DNA from: Paraburkholderia ginsengiterrae
GTDB lineage: Bacteria > Pseudomonadota > Gammaproteobacteria > Burkholderiales > Burkholderiaceae
NCBI RefSeq assembly: GCF_001645125.1
Contig: NZ_LXKA01000232.1
Coordinates: 1-64,000, forward strand
Reading direction: 5' to 3'
DNA length: 64,000 bases
In this document: positions 8,671 through 18,118 of the stretch, one piece after another
How positions within the stretch are numbered: the stretch's first letter is position 1
How the letters are laid out: each line of letters opens with the position of its first letter
The notes under the pieces: generated by a model
The model's database searches: none
What the model was told of the DNA's origin: nothing
What the model saw: the letters and a program-made list of their open reading frames with translations, nothing else
Position numbers and translations under genes: made by a program

Positions 8671-10023
8671 ATGGCTAACGTTGTTGAAAACCTCGGCAAG
8701 CTCGAACGCCGCGTCACGATTTCCCTGCCGAAGGACGCCGTGCAGAAGGAAGTGGATTCGCGTATCCGTCAACTCGCGAAGAACGTGCGCATGCCGGGTT
8801 TCCGCCCGGGCAAGGTGCCGCTCAAGATGGTGACGCAACAGTATTCGGGCCAGGTGGAAGCCGAAGTGCTGAGCGACAAGGTCGGCAAGGAATTCTTCGA
8901 CATCAGCCGCGCCGAAAATCTGCGCGTCGCCGGCCAGCCGAGCTTCGCGCCGAAGGGTGATGTGACCGAAGGCGACTACGCGTTCGACGCGACCTTCGAG
9001 GTGTATCCGGAAGTGAAGCTGGGCGACGTCGCCACGGCTGAAATCGAGCGCACCACGACCACCATCAGCGAAGCGGAAATCGACCGCACGCTGGACATCC
9101 TGCGCAAGCAGCGCGTGCACTTCCACGCTCGCGGCGAAGCCGGCGAGCACGGTGACGGCGGCGCGGACACGGCAGCTAAAGAAGGTGATCGCGTCACGGT
9201 CGACTTCGTCGGCAAGATCGACGGTGAAGTGTTCCAGGGCGGCAGCGCTGAAGACTTCGCGTTCGTGCTGGGCGAAGGCCGCATGCTGCCGGAATTCGAA
9301 AAGGCAGCCACGGGCCTGAAGGTCGGCGAGGCGAAGGAATTCGACCTGGCTTTCCCCGCGGACTACCACGGCAAGGAAGTGGCCGGCAAGACCGCCCAGT
9401 TCACGATCACGATGAAGAAGATCGAGTGGCCGCACCTGCCGGAAATCGACACTGAGTTTGCGAAGTCGCTCGGTATCGAAGACGGCGATCTGACCAAGAT
9501 GCGCGCTGAGATCAAGGACAACCTCGAACGCGAAGCGAAGCGCCGCACGCAAGCCATCGTCAAGAACCAGGTGATGGACGCGCTCCTGAAGATTTCCGAG
9601 CTCGACGTGCCGAACGCACTGATCGAACAGGATCAGGAACGCCTCGTCGCGATGGCGCGTCAGGATCTGGAGCAACGCGGCGTGCCGAACGCCAAAGACG
9701 CACCGATCCCGGCCGCCATGTTCAAGGAACAGGCTGAGCGCCGCGTCAAGCTGGGCCTCGTGCTGGCCGAGCTTGTCAAGGCCAACGAACTGCAGGCGAA
9801 GCCGGAGCAGATTCGTGCCGAAGTGGACGAATTCGCGAAAAGCTACGAAGACCCGAAGGAAGTCGTCCGCTGGTATTATTCCAACCAGCAACGCCTTGCA
9901 GAAATGGAAGCGTACGTCGTTGAAGCCAACGTCGTCGACTTCGTTCTCAGCAAGGCCAAGGTGACGGACAAGGAAGTGAGCTTCGAAGAGCTGGCAAGCG
10001 CAACGGCGCAAGCGCAAGCTTAA
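8671..10023 (+). CDS. tig: trigger factor (ribosome-associated chaperone / PPIase)
   Basis: 450 residues with the three trigger factor domains in order: an N-terminal ribosome-binding domain with the signature [13 protein letters not shown] (about 42-54, the loop that binds ribosomal protein uL23), an FKBP-type peptidyl-prolyl isomerase domain from about residue 171 ([17 protein letters not shown]), and a long helical SurA-like C-terminal domain. It holds nascent chains emerging from the ribosome. It is the first gene of the tig-clpP-clpX-lon block; a strong terminator directly after it suggests its own transcript. Confidence 0.98.
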   Translation: MANVVENLGKLERRVTISLPKDAVQKEVDSRIRQLAKNVRMPGFRPGKVPLKMVTQQYSGQVEAEVLSDKVGKEFFDISRAENLRVAGQPSFAPKGDVTEGDYAFDATFEVYPEVKLGDVATAEIERTTTTISEAEIDRTLDILRKQRVHFHARGEAGEHGDGGADTAAKEGDRVTVDFVGKIDGEVFQGGSAEDFAFVLGEGRMLPEFEKAATGLKVGEAKEFDLAFPADYHGKEVAGKTAQFTITMKKIEWPHLPEIDTEFAKSLGIEDGDLTKMRAEIKDNLEREAKRRTQAIVKNQVMDALLKISELDVPNALIEQDQERLVAMARQDLEQRGVPNAKDAPIPAAMFKEQAERRVKLGLVLAELVKANELQAKPEQIRAEVDEFAKSYEDPKEVVRWYYSNQQRLAEMEAYVVEANVVDFVLSKAKVTDKEVSFEELASATAQAQA

Positions 10024-10033
10024 GTGTCGCTGC

Positions 10034-10079
10034 AACGGCGTGCCGGCTGTCGGAGCGACGGCCCGCACGCCGTTTTTTT
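10034..10079 (+). terminator. Rho-independent terminator after tig
   Basis: AACGGCGTGC pairs with GCACGCCGTT, followed by TTTTTTT, beginning 11 bp after the tig stop. Confidence 0.85.
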
Positions 10080-10215
10080 GTGCTGCGAATGTGCGCTGCG
10101 TTTTGCATGGGGTCATGCATCGCGCGCGAACTGATCGTGCACTTGAATGCGGGGTCGCTGCCCACACCTGTCTAGCATCTAATATTCAGAATATTTCCAG
10201 ACAAGGATCCATTGC

Positions 10216-10869
10216 ATGACCTTTCGCGCCCAAATGCTGGACACGTTGACCTCCCAGTCGTCGCGGGATCTCGAAGCGCAGGCGCTCGGACTGGTGCCGA
10301 TCGTCGTGGAAACGAGCGGCCGGGGCGAGCGCTCGTATGACATTTATTCCCGTCTGCTGAAGGAACGCATTGTGTTCCTGGTCGGCGAAGTGAACGACCA
10401 GACGGCCAATCTCGTCGTGGCGCAGATGCTGTTCCTCGAAAGCGAGAATCCGGACAAGGACATCAGTTTCTACATCAACAGCCCGGGCGGATCCGTTTCG
10501 GCCGGCATGGCGATTTACGATACGATGCAATTCATCAAGCCGGACGTCTCCACGCTTTGCATGGGCCTTGCGGCCAGCATGGGCGCGTTCCTGCTCGCAG
10601 CGGGCGCGAAGGGCAAGCGTTTCGCGTTGCCGAATTCGCGCGTGATGATTCACCAGCTGCTCGGCGGCGCGCGCGGCCAGGCATCGGATATCGAAATTCA
10701 GGCCCGCGAAATCCTGTATTTGAAGGAGCGGCTGAATCATCTGCTCGCGCATCACACTGGCCAGCCGGTCGAGCGTATCGCGCGCGACACCGACCGCGAC
10801 AACTTCATGTCCGGCGACGACGCGCAAGCATACGGTCTGGTCGATCAGGTGGCGCACAAGCGTCCTTGA
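10216..10869 (+). CDS. clpP: ATP-dependent Clp protease proteolytic subunit
   Basis: 217 residues, standard ClpP length. The serine protease triad is readable: Ser121 in [11 protein letters not shown], His146 in MIHQLLGG and Asp195 in [10 protein letters not shown], with the same spacing as in the E. coli enzyme (25 and 49 residues). The N-terminal ~20 residues are the expected propeptide, removed by self-processing. It forms the two-ring 14-subunit chamber that degrades proteins unfolded by ClpX (encoded next) or ClpA. It has its own terminator, so clpP and clpX are separate units or linked by readthrough. Confidence 0.98.
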   Translation: MTFRAQMLDTLTSQSSRDLEAQALGLVPIVVETSGRGERSYDIYSRLLKERIVFLVGEVNDQTANLVVAQMLFLESENPDKDISFYINSPGGSVSAGMAIYDTMQFIKPDVSTLCMGLAASMGAFLLAAGAKGKRFALPNSRVMIHQLLGGARGQASDIEIQAREILYLKERLNHLLAHHTGQPVERIARDTDRDNFMSGDDAQAYGLVDQVAHKRP

Positions 10870-10876
10870 TCTGGCG

Positions 10877-10907
10877 CGGTTTTTGCCCCGAAATGGGGCA
10901 AAAACCG
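10877..10907 (+). terminator. perfect hairpin terminator after clpP
   Basis: A 13-bp perfect stem (CGGTTTTTGCCCC / GGGGCAAAAACCG) with a 5-nt loop starts 7 bp after the clpP stop. The A/T-rich ends mean it could work on either strand. Confidence 0.75.
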
Positions 10908-11054
10908 TCAGCGGATCGGTTGTGAAATAATCAAGAATCGTCCGAGCGCCTGCGGCAAACGCCGTCATCCTGGCTCAAGCCCTGCCGCGCCTTATCCGCG
11001 AGGCGGGGGCAAACGGCGTATCATGTTATCGAGTGTCCGGAGGCTCACACATCT

Positions 11055-12326
11055 ATGGCGGACAAAAAAGGTTCTAACAGCGAAAAGCTGTTGTATTGCT
11101 CGTTTTGCGGCAAGAGCCAGCATGAAGTCAAAAAGCTGATTGCAGGCCCGTCGGTGTTCATCTGCGATGAATGTATCGACCTGTGCAACGAGATCATTCG
11201 CGATGAGGCGGCCGGCGCGGGCATCGAGGCGGGCTTGTCCAAGTCCGATCTGCCGAGTCCGCAGGAAATCCGTGAAATCCTCGACCAGTACGTGATCGGT
11301 CAGGAACGCGCGAAGAAGATTCTCGCGGTCGCGGTGTACAACCACTACAAGCGCCTCAAGCATCTCGACAAGAAAGACGAGATCGAGCTCTCCAAGAGCA
11401 ACATTCTGCTGATCGGCCCGACCGGTTCCGGCAAGACGTTGCTTGCGCAGACCCTCGCGCGCCTTCTGAACGTTCCGTTCGTGATTGCCGACGCAACCAC
11501 GCTGACGGAAGCCGGCTATGTCGGTGAAGACGTCGAGAACATCATTCAGAAGCTGCTGCAGAACTGCAATTACGAAGTCGATAAGGCCCAGCGCGGCATT
11601 GTCTACATCGACGAAATCGACAAGATCAGCCGCAAATCCGACAACCCGTCGATCACCCGCGACGTGTCGGGCGAAGGCGTGCAGCAGGCTTTGCTGAAGC
11701 TGGTCGAAGGCACGATGGCGTCGGTGCCGCCGCAAGGTGGCCGTAAGCATCCGAACCAGGACTTCATCCAGGTCGACACCACCAACATCCTGTTCATCTG
11801 CGGCGGCGCGTTCGACGGCCTCGAGAAGGTCATCGTCGACCGTACCGAGAAGACCGGGATTGGCTTCGGCGCAAGCGTGAAGAGCAAACAGGACCGTGAC
11901 GCCGGCGAAGTGCTGCGCGAAGTGGAGCCGGAAGATCTGATCAAATTCGGCCTGATTCCGGAACTGATCGGCCGTCTGCCGGTGGTGGCCACGCTCGGCA
12001 AGCTCGACGAAGCGGCGTTGATGAAAATCCTCGTCGAACCGAAGAATGCGCTGGTCAAGCAATACCATAAGCTGTTCAGCATGGAACGCGTCGAGCTCGA
12101 GATTCGCCCGGCCGCGTTGCAGGCTGTGGCGCGCAAGGCGATCCGCCGCAAGACGGGCGCGCGGGGGCTGCGCTCCATTCTGGAACAGGCGTTGCTCGAC
12201 GTGATGTATGACCTGCCGCAAATGAAAGGCGTTAGCAAGGTTATCATCGACGACAACGTGATCGACGGCGACGGCAAGCCGCTACTGATCTACGAAGACG
12301 CGCCTAAAGTCGCGGGTTCGAACTGA
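11055..12326 (+). CDS. clpX: ATP-dependent Clp protease ATP-binding subunit ClpX
   Basis: 423 residues. An N-terminal C4 zinc-binding domain (Cys15, Cys18, Cys37, Cys40; YCSFCGK and ICDECIDLC) is followed by an AAA+ module with Walker A GPTGSGKT at 121-128, the pore loop in [12 protein letters not shown], Walker [10 protein letters not shown] and the sensor-2 region in the C-terminal small domain. The hexamer recognises degradation tags, unfolds substrates and feeds them to ClpP, encoded 185 bp upstream. Confidence 0.98.
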   Translation: MADKKGSNSEKLLYCSFCGKSQHEVKKLIAGPSVFICDECIDLCNEIIRDEAAGAGIEAGLSKSDLPSPQEIREILDQYVIGQERAKKILAVAVYNHYKRLKHLDKKDEIELSKSNILLIGPTGSGKTLLAQTLARLLNVPFVIADATTLTEAGYVGEDVENIIQKLLQNCNYEVDKAQRGIVYIDEIDKISRKSDNPSITRDVSGEGVQQALLKLVEGTMASVPPQGGRKHPNQDFIQVDTTNILFICGGAFDGLEKVIVDRTEKTGIGFGASVKSKQDRDAGEVLREVEPEDLIKFGLIPELIGRLPVVATLGKLDEAALMKILVEPKNALVKQYHKLFSMERVELEIRPAALQAVARKAIRRKTGARGLRSILEQALLDVMYDLPQMKGVSKVIIDDNVIDGDGKPLLIYEDAPKVAGSN

Positions 12327-12344
12327 TCGGCTTGTGGGTTTTGC

Positions 12345-12381
12345 AAAAAAAGCCGTTCATGGCGACGTGAACGGCTTTTTT
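12345..12381 (+). terminator. Rho-independent terminator after clpX
   Basis: AAAAAAGCCGTTCA pairs with TGAACGGCTTTTTT around an 8-nt loop, 18 bp after the clpX stop. Both ends are A/T tracts, so it can act in either direction. Confidence 0.88.
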
Positions 12382-12528
12382 CGTTTATCGTGTGGTCAGC
12401 ATGGTTGTTTTCACTATGGAGTCACTGAACCTTCGGAGTCACTGAACTTTTCCCACACGCGGAGGCTTGCAATCTTTTCTGCTGGCCTCACCTATCGAAC
12501 GAACTGATTCCACTCATGGGGAAATGAA

Positions 12529-14952
12529 ATGTCAGGAACCCAACTCCTCCCGCCGGAACGCATTACGCTGCCGCTGCTCCCGCTGCGCGACGTAGTCGTC
12601 TTCCCGCACATGGTGATTCCGCTCTTCGTAGGCCGCCCGAAGTCGATCAAGGCTCTCGAAGCAGCGATGGAAGGCGGCAAGCACATCATGCTCGTCGCCC
12701 AGAAAACGGCTGCGAAAGATGAGCCGACCGAAAAGGACATGTACGAAGTAGGGTGTGTTGCCAACATCCTGCAAATGCTGAAGCTGCCCGACGGCACCGT
12801 GAAGGTGCTCGTCGAGGGCCTGCAGCGCGCGAAAACGCTTTCCATCGAAGAACAGGAAACGCAGTTCTCGTGCGAAGTCATGCCGCTCGAACCCGACCAC
12901 GCCGACAGCGCCGAGACTGAAGCGCTGCGCCGCGCGATCGTGTCGCAGTTCGACCAGTATGTGAAGCTGAACAAGAAGATTCCGCCGGAGATCCTGACCT
13001 CGCTGTCGGGTATCGACGAAGCCGGGCGTCTGGCCGACACGATCGCGGCACACCTGCCGCTCAAGCTCGACCAGAAGCAGCACATCCTCGAGATGTTCCC
13101 GGTCATCGAGCGCCTCGAGCATCTGCTCGCGCAACTCGAAGCGGAGATCGACATCCTGCAGGTCGAAAAGCGCATCCGCGGGCGCGTCAAGCGCCAGATG
13201 GAGAAGAGCCAGCGCGAGTACTACCTGAACGAGCAGGTCAAGGCGATCCAGAAGGAACTCGGCGAAGGCGAAGAAGGTGCCGATCTCGAAGAACTCGAGA
13301 AGCGCATCACAGCCGCCCGCATGCCGAAGGAAGCCAAGAAGAAGGCCGACGCCGAGCTGAAAAAGCTCAAGCTGATGTCGCCGATGTCGGCTGAAGCGAC
13401 GGTCGTGCGCAACTACATCGATACGCTGATCGGCTTGCCGTGGCGCAAGAAGAGCAAGGTCAACAACGACCTCTCGAACGCGGAGCGCGTGCTCGACGAA
13501 GACCACTTCGGTCTCGAGAAGGTGAAGGAACGCATTCTCGAGTATCTCGCGGTCCAGCAACGCGTCGACAAGGTCAAAGCGCCGATCCTGTGCCTCGTTG
13601 GGCCTCCGGGTGTCGGTAAGACGTCGCTGGGCCAGTCGATCGCTCGTGCCACGAACCGCAAGTTCGTGCGTATGGCGCTCGGCGGCGTGCGCGACGAGGC
13701 TGAGATTCGCGGTCACCGTCGTACCTACATCGGTTCGATGCCCGGCAAGATTCTGCAGAGCCTGACCAAGGTCGGCGTGCGCAATCCGCTCTTCCTGCTC
13801 GACGAAGTCGACAAGATGGGCCAGGATTTCCGCGGCGATCCGTCGTCGGCCTTGCTGGAAGTGCTCGATCCGGAACAGAACCATACGTTCGCCGATCACT
13901 ATGTCGAAGTCGACTTCGATCTGTCGGACGTGATGTTCGTGGCGACGTCGAACTCGCTGAATATCCCGCCGCCGTTGCTCGACCGGATGGAAGTGATTCG
14001 TCTGTCGGGTTACACGGAAGACGAGAAGGTCAGCATCGCGCAACGTTATCTTTTGCCCAAGCAGAAGAAGAACAACGGCCTCAAGGATGGCGAGGTCGAT
14101 GTAACGGAAACCGCGATCCGCGACATCATCCGTTACTACACGCGTGAAGCGGGCGTGCGTTCGCTCGAGCGTGAAATTTCGAAGATCTGCCGCAAGGTCG
14201 TGAAGATGCTTCTGCTGAAGAAGGCGGAAGGCGCGGTGAAGGTCGACGGCAGCAATCTCGACACGTTCCTTGGCGTGCGCAAGTACGACTTCGGTCTGGC
14301 GGCGAAGGAAAATCAGGTTGGCCAGGTGACGGGTCTCGCGTGGACGGAAGTGGGCGGCGATCTGCTGACCATTGAAGCCGCAGTGATGCCGGGCAAGGGC
14401 AATGTGATCCGCACGGGTTCGCTCGGCGACGTGATGAAGGAATCCGTCGAAGCCGCGCGCTCGGTGGTTCGCTCGCGTTCGCGTCGCCTTGGCGTCAAGG
14501 ACGAAGCGTTCGAGAAGCAGGACATTCACATTCACGTGCCGGAAGGCGCGACGCCGAAGGACGGTCCGTCCGCCGGTATCGCAATGACGACCGCGCTGGT
14601 GTCGGTATTGACCGGTATTCCGGTGCGCGCCGACGTCGCGATGACGGGCGAAATCACGTTGCGTGGCGAAGTTCTGCCGATCGGCGGCCTGAAGGAAAAA
14701 CTGCTGGCGGCGCATCGCGGCGGTATCAAGCTGGTGCTGATTCCAGAAGAAAACGTCAAGGACTTGACGGAGATTCCGGACAACGTGAAGAACGCCATCG
14801 AAATCGTGCCGGTCCGCTGGATCGACAAGGTGCTCGAACTGGCGCTCGAACGTGTGCCGTCACCGTTGCCCGAGGAAGAGCCGAAGGCGGCAACGCCGGT
14901 TGCGGCTGAGCCGGGCAAGGACGCTGCAGCAACGGAAGTTGTGAAGCACTAA
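12529..14952 (+). CDS. lon: ATP-dependent serine protease Lon
   Basis: 807 residues, LonA type. The N-terminal LAN domain starts at about residue 12 ([15 protein letters not shown]), a coiled coil follows around 190-250, the AAA+ module has Walker [10 protein letters not shown], and the C-terminal protease domain has the catalytic Ser681 in [11 protein letters not shown] and Lys724 in [14 protein letters not shown]. It degrades misfolded and short-lived regulatory proteins. A ~30-residue Ala/Glu/Pro-rich tail after the protease domain is not part of the core fold. It closes the proteostasis block and has its own terminator. Confidence 0.98.
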   Translation: MSGTQLLPPERITLPLLPLRDVVVFPHMVIPLFVGRPKSIKALEAAMEGGKHIMLVAQKTAAKDEPTEKDMYEVGCVANILQMLKLPDGTVKVLVEGLQRAKTLSIEEQETQFSCEVMPLEPDHADSAETEALRRAIVSQFDQYVKLNKKIPPEILTSLSGIDEAGRLADTIAAHLPLKLDQKQHILEMFPVIERLEHLLAQLEAEIDILQVEKRIRGRVKRQMEKSQREYYLNEQVKAIQKELGEGEEGADLEELEKRITAARMPKEAKKKADAELKKLKLMSPMSAEATVVRNYIDTLIGLPWRKKSKVNNDLSNAERVLDEDHFGLEKVKERILEYLAVQQRVDKVKAPILCLVGPPGVGKTSLGQSIARATNRKFVRMALGGVRDEAEIRGHRRTYIGSMPGKILQSLTKVGVRNPLFLLDEVDKMGQDFRGDPSSALLEVLDPEQNHTFADHYVEVDFDLSDVMFVATSNSLNIPPPLLDRMEVIRLSGYTEDEKVSIAQRYLLPKQKKNNGLKDGEVDVTETAIRDIIRYYTREAGVRSLEREISKICRKVVKMLLLKKAEGAVKVDGSNLDTFLGVRKYDFGLAAKENQVGQVTGLAWTEVGGDLLTIEAAVMPGKGNVIRTGSLGDVMKESVEAARSVVRSRSRRLGVKDEAFEKQDIHIHVPEGATPKDGPSAGIAMTTALVSVLTGIPVRADVAMTGEITLRGEVLPIGGLKEKLLAAHRGGIKLVLIPEENVKDLTEIPDNVKNAIEIVPVRWIDKVLELALERVPSPLPEEEPKAATPVAAEPGKDAAATEVVKH

Positions 14953-14983
14953 GAGATTCAGCAACCCTGGCTGTTCGCTGAAC

Positions 14984-15017
14984 AAAAAACCCGCGGTTAC
15001 GGCCGCGGGTTTTTTTT
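14984..15017 (+). terminator. Rho-independent terminator after lon
   Basis: AAAAAACCCGCGG pairs with CCGCGGGTTTTTT, followed by further T residues, about 30 bp after the lon stop. Confidence 0.9.
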
Positions 15018-15178
15018 CGCCCGCACGGCGTCCTGAAAACGTTTCAATCGATGCAATTTCCTATCTATTGGGCATCGCCGCATTGCATCCGCCGATTGGT
15101 TGTGCGCGCATCGATTTGCTGCAAGATTTGGTGATTGGAAGCCGCCTCCAAAACCGCTCGAATCAGGCTCAACCCGGC

Positions 15179-15207
15179 TTGACACAAGGGTTTCGGCCAA
15201 TTCTAAT
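15179..15207 (+). promoter_or_regulatory. sigma-70 type promoter of hupB
   Basis: TTGACA (15179-15184), a 17-bp spacer, then TCTAAT (15202-15207), about 90 bp before the hupB start. This is a near-consensus housekeeping promoter. The rest of the 343-bp lon-hupB gap holds only the lon terminator. Confidence 0.7.
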
Positions 15208-15295
15208 GAGTCGGCTCGGCGAGGCCCGCCGGTCGCGTGATGCCAGGTGCTATAGAGCGCCGTCACGATTGCCATAAACATTCTCGGGGGTTGGA

Positions 15296-15568
15296 ATGAA
15301 CAAGACGGAGTTGATCGATCACATTGCGCAGCAAGCCGATATTTCGAAAGCCGCGGCAGGCCGCGCACTCGATGCGGTGATCGGCGGTGTCAAAGGCACG
15401 TTGAAGAAGGGCGGTTCGGTAACGTTGGTCGGTTTCGGCACGTTCGCGGTCGGCAAGCGCACCGCGCGCACGGGACGCAATCCGCGCACCGGCGCTGCCA
15501 TCAAGATCAAGGCCGCGAAAGTTCCTAAATTTAGGCCTGGCAAAGCGCTGAAGGATGCGCTAAACTAA
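15296..15568 (+). CDS. hupB: DNA-binding protein HU
   Basis: 90 residues, exact HU length. It opens with the helical body [21 protein letters not shown] and has the beta-arm signature [14 protein letters not shown], which inserts into the DNA minor groove with its Pro. HU is an abundant nucleoid protein that bends and compacts DNA. The position after lon is the same as in many proteobacteria, where it is named hupB. A good promoter lies upstream and a tRNA gene follows. Confidence 0.96.
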   Translation: MNKTELIDHIAQQADISKAAAGRALDAVIGGVKGTLKKGGSVTLVGFGTFAVGKRTARTGRNPRTGAAIKIKAAKVPKFRPGKALKDALN

Positions 15569-15615
15569 TGGGCTCGCTGCTTGAGGAAGTCGAGTGACGG
15601 AATCAGGCAGCCAAA

Positions 15616-15635
15616 GCAGTACGCCGTTGTACTGC
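15616..15635 (+). other. small inverted repeat between hupB and tRNA-Val
   Basis: GCAGTAC and GTACTGC with a 6-nt loop. There is no T-run, so it may be a processing or weak termination signal; low certainty. Confidence 0.3.
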
Positions 15636-15669
15636 GGAAATTGCGCATAAGCGCACAGAATCGCGAAAC

Positions 15670-15745
15670 GGGTGCTTAGCTCAGTTGGTAGAGCAGCGCC
15701 CTTACAAGGCGTAGGTCGGGAGTTCGAGCCTCTCAGCACCCACCA
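15670..15745 (+). tRNA. tRNA-Val (anticodon UAC)
   Basis: A 76-nt cloverleaf with acceptor stem GGGTGCT/AGCACCC, D-loop TAGCTCAGTTGGTAGAGC, anticodon loop CTTACAA with anticodon UAC, the T-arm loop TTCGAGC, discriminator A and an encoded CCA. Its 3' end is the attachment site of the genomic island that follows: the last bases and the downstream terminator recur at 30306-30398. Confidence 0.96.
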
Positions 15746-15826
15746 CCGTTTCGCGATTTAATTCCAGGCAAGTCCGCTGAAGTACCCAGAAACCCGCATG
15801 GCTATTGGCTCTGCGGGTTTTTTGTT
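15732..15826 (+). repeat. left island boundary repeat (attL-like; tRNA-Val 3' end plus terminator)
   Basis: Ninety-five bases from CTCAGCA inside the tRNA T-arm/acceptor region through the terminator recur at 30306-30398. The stretch 15763-15813 is identical over 51 bp to 30335-30385; outside this there are only scattered substitutions and one 2-bp indel. This is what integration into a tRNA 3' end leaves behind. Confidence 0.85.
15790..15824 (+). terminator. Rho-independent terminator of tRNA-Val
   Basis: AAACCCGC pairs with GCGGGTTT around a 15-nt loop and runs into TTTTTT. In the second copy at the right island end one C is changed to T (a G-U pair) and the T-run is interrupted, so only this copy looks functional. 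Confidence 0.85.
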
Positions 15827-15911
15827 GGCGCGAGAGCGTCCCTGAAAGTCCGTAGGATGCCGCCTGGATCCGGATTTTCATCGTCGTGTCTTTCGTTGTG
15901 TTTTATGACCC

Positions 15912-16262
15912 ATGTCCGTCAGACGATGGGTATGCAACGATGGCCCGATCTCCCCTCTACCAGCTTACCCGGCGAGATTCCAGGCCGGAGCGACCTTTGA
16001 GTCAGTCGCGAAGTCATGGATCAACGCGCAAAAGGCACACTGGTCGTCAGGCTATCTGGACAAGATCGAGCGGCGGCTCGTGAAGAATGTGTATCCGCGG
16101 TTGGGCAGTCGCCCCATCGCAGAGATCAGTACTCCAGAGTATGTCGAGATCATTCGCTACGCTCGAGATCGCGGAGTGATGGACACTGCGAGAAGAGTGC
16201 GTGAAACATGCAATCGCGTGTTTCGCCGTACCGTGGAGAACAGCAACTCTCCAGTGTCATGA
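15912..16262 (+). pseudogene. P4-type integrase remnant (core-binding domain only)
   Basis: From about 15984 the frame reads TFESVAKSWINAQKAHWSSG, then LVKNVYPRLGSRPIAEIS, then a helical stretch with ARRVRETCNRVFRRTVE. This is the SAM-like core-binding region of P4-family tyrosine integrases. The N-terminal arm-binding domain is absent, and the frame stops at 16262 before the catalytic domain, so none of the R-H-R-Y residues exist. Its position just after a tRNA, on the same strand, is the classic place for such an integrase. The first ~24 residues of the open frame are unrelated. It cannot be functional. Confidence 0.85.
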
Positions 16263-16272
16263 AGGCAGTGGT

Positions 16273-17157
16273 CTACTGGACAGTCGAGGGCAGGTAGCCA
16301 AAGCGCTCCCGGAAACGTTCCGCAAAGCGCGCGCGTGATTTGTAGCCGCAGGCTTCCGCAATGCGTGGGATGCTCCAGGTGGTGGTTTGTACCAACATCA
16401 TCGCGTGATGCATGCGGACGTCGATCAACAGGTCTTCGAAACGCACGTGCTCGTCTGCGAGCCGCCGCCGCAGTGTGGCTGCGCTCATCGCAAGTTCACG
16501 TCCCGCTTCCCCCGCCGTCCAGTGACGCTCCGGTGCTTCCGCGATCAGAGTGCGGAGGCGCCCAGATGTGCCGTGCTGGCCGAGCCTGCCAAAGCGATAA
16601 CCACGTTCGGCGAGGGTTGCGAGCAGATCAAGCAAACGATAGCGAAGCCGTTCGTCACTCACGCGCTGTACATCAATACTATCAAGCACCTGTCGCAGCG
16701 TTGACGCGAGGTCGTCATCGAGCGGCACCAGGCGAAACGGTACAGGGCTGGTTTCGTCAGTCAAAGCATGAAGCCGACTGCGGTGAAACGCGTCCAGCAA
16801 GTCTGGCGAGAGAGTCAGGAAAATGGACCGGAAGAGTCGCTCTTCGCCCCCCGGCGTTTTCTGCAGGTTGGCGCAGGTATTTGACTCGACCAGCACCAGT
16901 GATGAGGGAGACTCAACCGTTTTCCGGTCGACACCGTCATCGAGATCAAGCTGGCCGGACGCAATTATCAGCAGCGTCGCTTCGCGAAATATGAAGCGCG
17001 GAGTGTGCTGCGGCTGCTTCAGACAAGGCTGCGCCAGACCGCATAGGGTTCGTCTGAGCACCGGCGCACCTGAAGGCAGTTCCCAGCGGGAGCGGCAGTC
17101 GGACTCCTCGCGTATGGGGAGTGTGGGTGGAGCGGTGCCAGATTGAGACCAGGTCAT
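16273..17157 (-). CDS. AraC family transcriptional regulator
   Basis: 294 residues from the ATG at 17157 (a GTG at 17181, directly after the upstream stop, would add 8). The C-terminal ~100 residues are the AraC double helix-turn-helix: AGRELAMSAATLRRRLADEH as the first and IPRIAEACGYKSRARFAERF as the second, ending RFGYLPSTVQ. The N-terminal ~190 residues are a beta-rich sensor region of AraC_N type with no recognisable ligand signature. It lies directly behind the PEBP-like gene in the same direction, so they are probably cotranscribed. The lack of close partners makes the target unclear. Confidence 0.87.
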   Translation of the reverse strand: MTWSQSGTAPPTLPIREESDCRSRWELPSGAPVLRRTLCGLAQPCLKQPQHTPRFIFREATLLIIASGQLDLDDGVDRKTVESPSSLVLVESNTCANLQKTPGGEERLFRSIFLTLSPDLLDAFHRSRLHALTDETSPVPFRLVPLDDDLASTLRQVLDSIDVQRVSDERLRYRLLDLLATLAERGYRFGRLGQHGTSGRLRTLIAEAPERHWTAGEAGRELAMSAATLRRRLADEHVRFEDLLIDVRMHHAMMLVQTTTWSIPRIAEACGYKSRARFAERFRERFGYLPSTVQ

Positions 17158-17181
17158 ACTCGATTCTCGTGAGCCAGGCAC

Positions 17182-17817
17182 TTAGTCGATCGACACGGCG
17201 GGGTTCAGACTGTAGAGCCCGGTAATGCTCGCTTGTCCACGCACTTCGGCGGAGTCAAGCGCAGCGCGCAAGTTCGTACCGGTAAGCGGACCAGTGACAT
17301 CGAGCTTCGGTGTGGCGAGCGCGTAGACAGTGAATACATAGTGATGGACGATCGCGTCGTTCCACGGCGGGCACGGGCCGTCATAGCCGTAGTAGTCGCC
17401 TTTCATCTGTTCATCGGCGGCGAACCAACCGGTGTAGTCGTTGATGCCGTGGCGCAGACCTTCGAGCGTGGTCGGGCCGGATTTGCCACGCGGCGTGACG
17501 CCGTTCGAATGCGACCCGGCCGCAATCTCGGTGGTAGTGGCCGGAATGTCGAGCAGCAACCAATGATAAAAATCGACACGCGGCAGCTGTGCGGGCACGA
17601 TGCGGCCTTCCTGGTTCACGTCGTCGCCACGGCTCGGCACATCGGGATCGTGGCAAACCACCACGAACGAGCGCGTCCTTTCGGGCACATCGCTCCATGC
17701 GAGATGTGGATTCCTGTTTGCGGAGAGGGCGACGTGCGATGCCACGTCCGGCACAGCGAACGCAAATTCCCCAGGGATCTTCTGACCGTCCTGGAAGCTC
17801 TCGCTGATAAGTTGCAT
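17182..17817 (-). CDS. YbhB/YbcL family PEBP-like protein
   Basis: 211 residues from ATG 17817 (AGGACGAG about 8 bp upstream); the frame is open to 18150 but without coding character. Motifs of the phosphatidylethanolamine-binding fold are present: CHDPDVPSRG (D-P-D-x-P) in the first half and HHYVFTVYAL near the end, with PCPPWND between. Bacterial YbhB/YbcL proteins are of unclear function. There is no signal peptide, so it is probably cytosolic. It is divergent from nudC with 301 bp between, and the AraC gene begins directly after its stop, suggesting an autoregulated pair. Confidence 0.88.
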   Translation of the reverse strand: MQLISESFQDGQKIPGEFAFAVPDVASHVALSANRNPHLAWSDVPERTRSFVVVCHDPDVPSRGDDVNQEGRIVPAQLPRVDFYHWLLLDIPATTTEIAAGSHSNGVTPRGKSGPTTLEGLRHGINDYTGWFAADEQMKGDYYGYDGPCPPWNDAIVHHYVFTVYALATPKLDVTGPLTGTNLRAALDSAEVRGQASITGLYSLNPAVSID

Positions 17818-18118
17818 GATATATCTCGTCCTGCGTTGGTGAAGGATCCGGTTGCGTACAAGTGCACGGATGGGGATTGTAGGGATACGAGGCTGCAAGA
17901 AGATGCAAGATCCAATCAAATGCTCAACATATCCAATCAATCTGATTGCATTGAGTGCATGTGCTGCCTTGCAAGGATAGTGTGCTGATGCCGGGCGCAC
18001 TGCGATCGGGAGGCCGCCTGGCTCTATCGCAGTAAGGCGCTGCGCTGTCTCGCGGCACGGCTCGCGACACTCGACAAGACGCCGTGTCATACTTTCGAGT
18101 CGAACCGTCCACATATCC

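Noticed and set aside
8497-10167. 556-codon open frame antisense to tig
   Set aside because: Antisense shadow of trigger factor; no motif and no ribosome site.
12532-14715. 727-codon open frame antisense to lon
   Set aside because: It is a shadow of lon: high third-position GC removes stops on the other strand. The product is His/Arg-rich without a family pattern.
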